A stretch of 64,000 bases of DNA from Paraburkholderia oxyphila NBRC 105797. GTDB taxonomy: Bacteria; Pseudomonadota; Gammaproteobacteria; Burkholderiales; Burkholderiaceae. A model generated the notes under the pieces. It was not told where the DNA came from. It made no database searches and saw only the letters and a list, made by a program, of their open reading frames with translations. Positions within the stretch are counted from its first letter, which is position 1. The number at the start of each line of letters is the position of its first letter. Location of the stretch: NCBI RefSeq assembly GCF_000685075.1, contig NZ_BAYD01000051.1:1-64000 (forward strand). The letters are read 5' to 3'. Shown in pieces: positions 26,148 through 31,403 of this stretch. The translations under genes were made by a program, and so were the position numbers.

Positions 26148-26393
26148 ATGAATGCCACCGGATCGTCGCTGCGCCTGCTCGTCGACAAATGGCTGGCGCC
26201 CAATGCAGGTGTGCCGGCTCATGTGGTGTGCTTCAGCCGCATGCAGGAAAACCGGCTGCGCTACGTGTGCGTGGAGGCGGTGCATCCCGCGCGCACGATT
26301 GCAATCTTCTTCTTCCGTCACGGCGATGGATCGTGGTGCGTGTTTCCGCCGGCGGCCAGTCGCCCGGCCATGACGACGCGCGCCGGCGCGTGA
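26148..26393 (+). CDS. Small conserved-looking protein downstream of the LRAT gene
   Basis: An 81-residue protein of unknown function (LLVDKWLAPNAGVPAHVVCFSR, IAIFFFRHGDGSWCVFPP). It has two cysteines and a compact hydrophobic core, and no double-glycine leader or signal peptide. GGAG lies six bases before ATG 26148. It appears to share the LRAT gene's transcript and hence its sigma-54 promoter. It could be a partner or adaptor of the LRAT-fold enzyme. A strong bidirectional hairpin overlaps its end. Confidence 0.62.
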   Translation: MNATGSSLRLLVDKWLAPNAGVPAHVVCFSRMQENRLRYVCVEAVHPARTIAIFFFRHGDGSWCVFPPAASRPAMTTRAGA

Positions 26394-26422
26394 CGCGTCT
26401 TGCGCATGACACGCCGGCGCGC
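26378..26422. terminator. Bidirectional hairpin between convergent genes
   Basis: GCGCGCCGGCGCGT (26378-26391) pairs with ACACGCCGGCGCGC (26409-26422): 14 bp with one C-A mismatch and a 17-base loop. It lies between the small gene ending at 26393 and the convergent precursor 3 gene ending at 26459. Confidence 0.6.
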
Positions 26423-26458
26423 ATCGGCGTATCGACGCGCGGCAAACAGAGCGGGAAA

Positions 26459-26674
26459 TCAGCGTAGCAATGTGGGGCGGGGCGGCGCCGCTATGACGGT
26501 CGCCAGCCCTCGCGGCGTTTGCGGGTCCGCGACTGCCACACGCAGTCCGGTGAACGGCCGCGGCGCGAGCATCGTCTGATGCGAGCCGATCCTCGAGCCG
26601 CCGGCGATCGCGGCCATCGCCTGCCTGTCCAGATCCACGCTTTCCGGAAGATCCTTGATGACGAGAGTACCCAT
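26459..26674 (-). CDS. Double-glycine-leader secreted peptide, precursor 3
   Basis: A 71-residue precursor, the shortest of the set. The leader VIKDLPESVDLDRQAMAAIAGG keeps Leu -12, Met -7, Ile -4 and GG. The mature part (45 residues from SRIGSHQTM) is Pro/Arg/Ala-rich with no cysteine and is unlike the Asn-rich products. ATG 26674 is chosen over ATG 26686 because GGAG lies six bases upstream of it. A sigma-54 element is at 26723-26737. Confidence 0.75.
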   Translation of the reverse strand: MGTLVIKDLPESVDLDRQAMAAIAGGSRIGSHQTMLAPRPFTGLRVAVADPQTPRGLATVIAAPPRPTLLR

Positions 26675-26722
26675 GGTCTGCTCCATGCGAGCGGATTCGA
26701 AGGGAGAAGGCAGCACGCCGGC

Positions 26723-26737
26723 GCAAGGGCGGTGCCG
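26723..26737 (-). promoter_or_regulatory. Sigma-54 promoter of precursor 3
   Basis: On the minus strand: CGGCACC-GCCC-TTGC, matching the -24/-12 pattern except for the first T and the G at position 7. The -12 element is 49 bp from the start codon, between the hairpin after precursor 4 and the precursor 3 gene. Confidence 0.65.
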
Positions 26738-26795
26738 CACCGTGATGACGAGCGTTCGGCGCCTTGCCTTCACTATAGTTGACGCCCGGCGCATG

Positions 26796-26837
26796 CGACG
26801 ACGCAGACGGCGCCGTAGGGCACCGTCTGCGTCGTCG
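26796..26837 (-). terminator. Long hairpin after precursor 4
   Basis: A perfect 15-bp stem, CGACGACGCAGACGG (26796-26810) against CCGTCTGCGTCGTCG (26823-26837), with a 12-base loop, 14 bases past the precursor 4 stop. No T-run follows on either strand. Confidence 0.65.
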
Positions 26838-26851
26838 GGGTGGGGCGGCGG

Positions 26852-27124
26852 TTAAAACGTCACACCGGCGTTCGCATATTGCGAGGGACTGACTTTGAGA
26901 TTCAGCGGCCCGAAGCCCGCGCCGATGTAACCGATGTTATTGAGCGCGTTGACGTTGACCACCTGAATCTGTTCGATGTTTTGCTCGACAGTCGGCGACA
27001 CGTTGATGTTGGCGATCGATCCGATACCGGAGACCGTGTTGCTGGAGCCGCCGCGCAAGGCTGACATGGCGCGGCGGTCGAGTTCCGTCCCGGGGGCCAG
27101 CTCGCGGATAACGATAGAAGACAT
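26852..27124 (-). CDS. Double-glycine-leader secreted peptide, precursor 4
   Basis: A 90-residue precursor. The leader IRELAPGTELDRRAMSALRGG has Leu -12, Met -7, Leu -4 and GG. The mature 64 residues are rich in Asn, Ile, Val and Gly (SIANINVSPTVEQNIEQIQV, NALNNIGYIGAGFG) with no cysteine, suggesting beta-rich structure. GGAGG lies seven bases before ATG 27124. It follows precursor 5 by 82 bp. A weak GG-N10-GC pattern in the gap overlaps a hairpin, so it is more likely expressed by read-through from the precursor 5 promoter. Confidence 0.78.
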   Translation of the reverse strand: MSSIVIRELAPGTELDRRAMSALRGGSSNTVSGIGSIANINVSPTVEQNIEQIQVVNVNALNNIGYIGAGFGPLNLKVSPSQYANAGVTF

Positions 27125-27186
27125 GATAAGCCTCCAGAAGTGGATGAAACGAGACAGGGGCGGCACGACGATTGAGCGTGTTGCGC

Positions 27187-27206
27187 TCGCCCCGCCAGTG
27201 GGGCGA
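27187..27206 (-). terminator. Hairpin after precursor 5
   Basis: TCGCCCC (27187-27193) pairs with GGGGCGA (27200-27206), with a six-base loop, directly after the precursor 5 stop codon. Without a T-run it is likely a partial terminator or 3'-end stabiliser, allowing some read-through into precursor 4. Confidence 0.5.
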
Positions 27207-27476
27207 TCAGAAGTTGATCGTGTTCTTGGCCGTCTGCACCGGGTTGACCGTGGAGTGGATGTTCGTGGCGAAAGCGACGTCGTTGCCCGTTTCGTTGACG
27301 ATGTCGTTGGACTGGCCGATCAGTTGCGAAGCGGTGAAGTTGGTCGTGTCGACCTTCACGCTCGGGGTCGGGTAGTAGAAGGGCAGCAGGCCAAGGTTGC
27401 CGCCGCGCACGGCGCTCATTTCACGGCGGTCGAGTTCTTGGGCGACGCTCAGGTCTGCGATCATCAGCTTGCTCAT
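27207..27476 (-). CDS. Double-glycine-leader secreted peptide, precursor 5
   Basis: An 89-residue precursor and close paralogue of precursor 1; the two are more than 80% identical over their whole length despite lying 14 kb apart on opposite strands. The leader ADLSVAQELDRREMSAVRGG is nearly unchanged, and the C-terminal half (ASQLIGQSNDIVNETGNDVA, NPVQTAKNTIN) is almost invariant, whereas residues 27-50 vary. That pattern points to purifying selection on the mature C-terminal part. GGAG precedes ATG 27476 by seven to eight bases. The sigma-54 element at 27551-27566 sits at nearly the same distance as in precursor 1 (76 versus 74 bp). Confidence 0.82.
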   Translation of the reverse strand: MSKLMIADLSVAQELDRREMSAVRGGNLGLLPFYYPTPSVKVDTTNFTASQLIGQSNDIVNETGNDVAFATNIHSTVNPVQTAKNTINF

Positions 27477-27550
27477 GACAGTTCTCCAGAAGGGCAATAC
27501 AGGGTAGTGGGCGATCGAGCTGCAATGTGTTGCGGGCTCGCTTCTCTTAA

Positions 27551-27566
27551 TGCACAGGGTGTGCCA
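27551..27566 (-). promoter_or_regulatory. Sigma-54 promoter of precursor 5
   Basis: On the minus strand: TGGCACA-CCCT-GTGCA, preceded by C, closely matching the -24/-12 consensus and the element of precursor 1. The rest of the gap to the kinase gene (27567-27922) holds only the kinase promoter region. Confidence 0.75.
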
Positions 27567-27806
27567 GCCACGCGGAAACCAGGCGGTACGATGCGTGGCG
27601 CCTTGTATGACGGGGGTTGGCGCCGCTGCGTGGTGCGCCGGCCCGCCGTGCGGCCCGGTTCGCGCGCCGGAGTGCTGATGGTGTGCGCCCAACAGCGCGC
27701 TGCACGGGCGTTGGGTGGGCGGCAACAGGCGGCGCACGCGATGCGGGACCCGGCTGCATCTCGCTGCATTAAAGCCACGCGAGCCGCGATCTAGCTCAGG
27801 CACCGA

Positions 27807-27835
27807 TTGCACTGTGCGTTGCGGCAGACTAATCT
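27807..27835 (+). promoter_or_regulatory. Sigma-70-like promoter of the kinase gene
   Basis: TTGCAC (27807-27812), a 17-base spacer and TAATCT (27830-27835), about 88 bp before the kinase start. It is divergent from the sigma-54 promoter of precursor 5. Confidence 0.45.
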
Positions 27836-27922
27836 CACCTCATACAGGTCGCGAAGGGCTTCGCGCGCACGTTGGCGCTCGTCGCGGCGAGCGCACATTC
27901 AAGCTGAGTTGAAGGCATACGA

Positions 27923-30097
27923 ATGATGAGCCTTACGCAGCTGATCCAGACCTTCCAGAGCGGGACGCTGTCACGCGAGGCGTTTTTCGCCGAAATCGAT
28001 CGCGCGCTTGCGTTCGACGTAGCGAACTGCGCCCGCCTGCGCGAAGCCGTGGATGCGACGCAGACCGTCCATCCGCTCCCCGATGCCGACTACACGGAAG
28101 TCCTGCGGCGCATCGAACACTTTCAGGGCACCACCACGACCAGCGGCGACGAAACCCGCATCCAGGAGACCCCCTCGGGCGGCCATGCGCCGTCGGGCGG
28201 GCGCGCGCTTGCCGCGCCCGGCGAAGCGGAGCACGGGGAGCACATCAAGGGGATAGGCGACACGCTCAACGGCCGCTTCGTGCTCGAGGAATGTCTCGGC
28301 GTGGGCGGCATGGGCACCGTCTACAAGGCGCTCGATCTGCGCAAGCTCGAAGCGTCCGACCGCAAGCCGCACATCGCGATCAAGGTGCTCAATGTCCAGT
28401 TTCGCGGCCAGCCGACTTCGCTGATCGCGCTGCAGCGCGAGGCGCGCAAGGCGCAGACGCTCGCGCACCGGAACATCGTCACGGTGTACGACTTCGATCG
28501 CGATGGACCGCTCGTCTATCTGACCATGGAGTATTTGTCCGGCAAGCCGCTCAGCAAGCTGCTGCGCGCACCGGGATTCGCCGGCATGCCCTTCGAGCAG
28601 GCCCGTACGATTATCGCTGGCATGGGGCAGGCGCTGGCCTATGCGCACGAGCGCGGCTTCGTGCATTGCGACTTCAAGCCCGCCAACGTCTTTCTCACCG
28701 ATGGCGGGGACGTCAAGGTGATCGACTTCGGCATTGCCCGGGTCTTTCAGCGGCCCGAAGAAGATTCCGATGTCACCGTGTTCGATCCCGCCACGCTCGG
28801 CGGCATCACGCCCGCCTATGCGAGCCCCGAGATGTTCGAGCATCGGGAGGCGGACCCGCGCGACGACGTCTATGCACTCGCCTGCGTGACCTACGAGCTG
28901 CTGACGGGCAAGCATCCGTTCAACCGCAAGTCGGCGCCGCAGGCGCGCAGCGAGAAGATGCACGCCGAACGGCCGCAAGGGCTCGATCGCACTCAATGGC
29001 GCACCTTGAGCGCCGCGCTCTCGTTTGATCGCGCGTCGCGCACGGCGAGCGTCACGCAGTTTCTCGAAGGCATGGGCGTGCTTGCGCATGCGCCGGCGTT
29101 TCCCGCCGCGCGGATCGGGATCATGGGCGCGGGTGCCGTGGTGCTTGCCGGGGGACTCTGGCTGGGCTACCGCGTGCTGTCCGGGAACGAGGAGCCGCGA
29201 GGTGTAAGCGCTTCCACCGCCGCCGTGGCCCCGGCTAGTGCGACGAATACGGTTGCGCAGTCAGGCGGTCCGGCGTCCACCCCGAGCGCACCGGCCGCGC
29301 CCGTGCGCGGGGTAACCTCCGCCTCTGTCGTTGCAAATGTGCATGTGCCTGCTGCAAGCGCAGCGAGCGCCGCAAGCGCACCGGCGTCGGCACCGTCTGT
29401 CGTTGCCGCTGTGCCAAGCGCGGCATCCGTCGCCACGCTGAACTCCACGCTCGCGCGCATTCCGTGCTCGGCACTTGCAGCGTCGCTGCCGGAGCACGCG
29501 CTGCAGGTCAGCGGCTTTGCCAACGCGGGGGATGGCATCGCGCGCATGCATGGCGCGCTCGCGCAATCGCCCGGTGGACAGGGCGCGAAACTCGACGTGA
29601 GCGCCGTGGAAAGCCATAACTGCGAGGTCGTCAATGCGTTCGCGCCATACTGGCGCGCGAATCATCAGGGCGGAGCCGGGGCGACGATCCATACGCGGCC
29701 ACCCGACGCGCACCTGACACAAGGCAGCCCGCTTGTCGTCGACATCACCACGCCGCACTACGAGTCGTACGTCAACGTCGACTATTACGCGCTCGATGGC
29801 AGCGTCGTGCATCTCGTGCCGAGCAACCACGAGCGCGACAACCAGGCGCCGGCGGGTTTTTCGGCCACGATCGGCAGTGCGGGCGACTGGATTATCGATA
29901 AACCGTTCGGCACCGAAATGATCGTACTGCTGATCACTCCCGCGCCGTTGTTCGACAGCATCCGGCCGCCTTCGGAGCCGCGCGCGGCGTACCTCGCGGC
30001 AGTCGATCAGAAGTTGAAGCAGATCGAAGCGCGTTACGGCACCGGACACATTGCCGCCGATTTCGTGCAGATCACGACGCACGCGCGCAACGAATGA
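27923..30097 (+). CDS. Membrane-anchored Ser/Thr protein kinase with DUF4384-like periplasmic domain
   Basis: A 724-residue Hanks-type kinase. An N-terminal region of about 110 residues precedes the kinase domain: glycine loop GVGGMGTVYKA (126-136), Lys154 in IAIKVLN, catalytic loop HCDFKPAN with Asp250 (Cys replaces the usual Arg), DFG at 268-270, and TPAYASPE. A membrane helix (about 394-416) and an Ala/Ser-rich linker lead to a C-terminal domain like DUF4384 (GSPLVVDITTPHYESYVNVDYYALDGSVVHL). The layout suits sensing in the periplasm and phosphorylating inside. The FHA protein and PP2C phosphatase nearby are natural partners. ATG 27926 is an alternative start. Confidence 0.9.
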   Translation: MMSLTQLIQTFQSGTLSREAFFAEIDRALAFDVANCARLREAVDATQTVHPLPDADYTEVLRRIEHFQGTTTTSGDETRIQETPSGGHAPSGGRALAAPGEAEHGEHIKGIGDTLNGRFVLEECLGVGGMGTVYKALDLRKLEASDRKPHIAIKVLNVQFRGQPTSLIALQREARKAQTLAHRNIVTVYDFDRDGPLVYLTMEYLSGKPLSKLLRAPGFAGMPFEQARTIIAGMGQALAYAHERGFVHCDFKPANVFLTDGGDVKVIDFGIARVFQRPEEDSDVTVFDPATLGGITPAYASPEMFEHREADPRDDVYALACVTYELLTGKHPFNRKSAPQARSEKMHAERPQGLDRTQWRTLSAALSFDRASRTASVTQFLEGMGVLAHAPAFPAARIGIMGAGAVVLAGGLWLGYRVLSGNEEPRGVSASTAAVAPASATNTVAQSGGPASTPSAPAAPVRGVTSASVVANVHVPAASAASAASAPASAPSVVAAVPSAASVATLNSTLARIPCSALAASLPEHALQVSGFANAGDGIARMHGALAQSPGGQGAKLDVSAVESHNCEVVNAFAPYWRANHQGGAGATIHTRPPDAHLTQGSPLVVDITTPHYESYVNVDYYALDGSVVHLVPSNHERDNQAPAGFSATIGSAGDWIIDKPFGTEMIVLLITPAPLFDSIRPPSEPRAAYLAAVDQKLKQIEARYGTGHIAADFVQITTHARNE

Positions 30098-30314
30098 TCC
30101 AGGGGCTCGTTGACAGGAAGCGAGCCCGCCCGCGCAACCTGCCGACGTCGCCTCCAGCGCGTGGCCCCGCGCGATCACCGCACGGCGCGGCCGGCATGCT
30201 GACCGAGCTCGCGCTGGCCGCGATCGCCACGCTCGCCTGGAGCGTACTGCGCCTCGTGTCGGTCTTCGAGCGCGAGGGCGGTGCCTGAAGACCGGCTGGG
30301 AGGCAGCAGGGCAA

Positions 30315-30333
30315 GCCGCGCTTCAGGCGCGGC
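30315..30333. terminator. Hairpin at the end of the toxin-like gene
   Basis: GCCGCGC (30315-30321) pairs with GCGCGGC (30327-30333), loop TTCAG, overlapping the stop codon of the leftward gene. It separates that gene from the convergent kinase gene. No T-run. Confidence 0.4.
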
Positions 30334-31261
30334 CCGTTGCCGGTACGCTGATGGACTGTGTCGCGTAGCTGAACGAAAGCCGGGCCACGCGTGCGGCCCA
30401 TTCCTTTAACGCGGCGCTGCCGCCGTTCGCCCATTCGTCCTCGCCGACGTTCGTCACGCCAGCGACGACGGACCAGTCCGCCGCGAGGCTTTGCAAGGCG
30501 TCCAGCGTAGTCGAGGCGGCCTTCGTGACCGTGCGGATCTGGTTGCAGGTCAAGGTGACCTGGGCCAGATCGGCAGTGGCCTGGTCGAGTTGCGCCCATG
30601 CCGATTCCAGTTGGCTCAGCGTCGTGTTGATGGCGTCGGTCAGTTCGAGCTCGTCCACGGCGTCCTCGCCGATCTTGATGACGCCCTTCACGAGGGGATC
30701 GATATCCTCGCCTTCCGTTCCGACCGCGAGCGCGACGTCCACGGCAACCGCGATGAGATCCACGCCTGAATCGATGGCATCCTGGGTGAGCTTGTCCTCC
30801 TGTTGATCGAATTGCGAATTCAGTTGATCCGCCAGTTGGGTCAGTTGAGCGACTTGCTTCGCGTCCGCGTTCTGGATGGATTTGGCAATGCTCTCGAGCT
30901 GCACGAGCAGCGGCTGCCCCTCGGTCACCAGATTGGCGACGGAATCGCACAGGGCCACCACGTCGGGAATGTCGTCGTCGTAGAGAACGTCGTGCATGAC
31001 GCTCTCTTCGTCGATGCCGTCCTGGAACAGACTGGAGATGGACGTGCTATCGCCGGTGAGGTTGGACATCAGTCCCTCCCAGAACTCGGCCCACAGGTCT
31101 TGCTGCCAGTCGGAATACCGCGTGACGAGCGTGGCGTATTGCGGATTCTGGGCGATGACGGGGGGTAACACGGCTGTCGTGGCGGAACGCAGATAGCCCT
31201 GGATTGTCATGAACGCGTTGAGAAGACTCACGACCGGCAGCGAGGGAATCGAATTGGCCAT
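30323..31261 (-). CDS. Alpha-helical toxin-like protein, component B
   Basis: A 312-residue, almost all-helical acidic protein without a classical signal peptide. It has long amphipathic Gln/Ala/Leu-rich segments (SIQNADAKQVAQLTQLADQL, TTLSQLESAWAQLDQATADL) and a short hydrophobic stretch (LIAVAVDVALAV, about 169-180). This architecture resembles subunits of ClyA/HBL/NHE/XaxAB-type alpha pore-forming toxins, which work in pairs. The larger neighbour upstream on the same strand has the same style of helical domain plus a membrane hairpin. Family membership is judged from architecture and neighbourhood rather than a diagnostic motif. ATG 31261 is chosen because the protein then begins MANSIPSLPVVSLLNAF; the ribosome site is weak. 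Confidence 0.6.
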   Translation of the reverse strand: MANSIPSLPVVSLLNAFMTIQGYLRSATTAVLPPVIAQNPQYATLVTRYSDWQQDLWAEFWEGLMSNLTGDSTSISSLFQDGIDEESVMHDVLYDDDIPDVVALCDSVANLVTEGQPLLVQLESIAKSIQNADAKQVAQLTQLADQLNSQFDQQEDKLTQDAIDSGVDLIAVAVDVALAVGTEGEDIDPLVKGVIKIGEDAVDELELTDAINTTLSQLESAWAQLDQATADLAQVTLTCNQIRTVTKAASTTLDALQSLAADWSVVAGVTNVGEDEWANGGSAALKEWAARVARLSFSYATQSISVPATGRA

Positions 31262-31403
31262 TTCGGATACCTGATCAAGTGATGTTCGGAAACAAGGAAG
31301 AACGGGCCGGACCTCGCGGTCCGGCCGTTGACGTTGCTCGCCTGGCGGGGCGCAGCCGCGAGCTTGAGTTGCGAGCTTCAGTGGCGAGGCTCGGCCACGA
31401 GGT

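Noticed and set aside
27184..27198. A possible sigma-54 element before precursor 4 (TGGC-N9-GC on the minus strand)
   Set aside because: It matches only the GG and GC dinucleotides plus little else and overlaps the hairpin after precursor 5.
30094..30288. A 64-residue frame overlapping the end of the kinase gene, with a hydrophobic C-terminal half
   Set aside because: The ATGA overlap looks like coupling, but the N-terminal half is random Arg/Pro-rich sequence and there is no family resemblance; not enough to call a gene.
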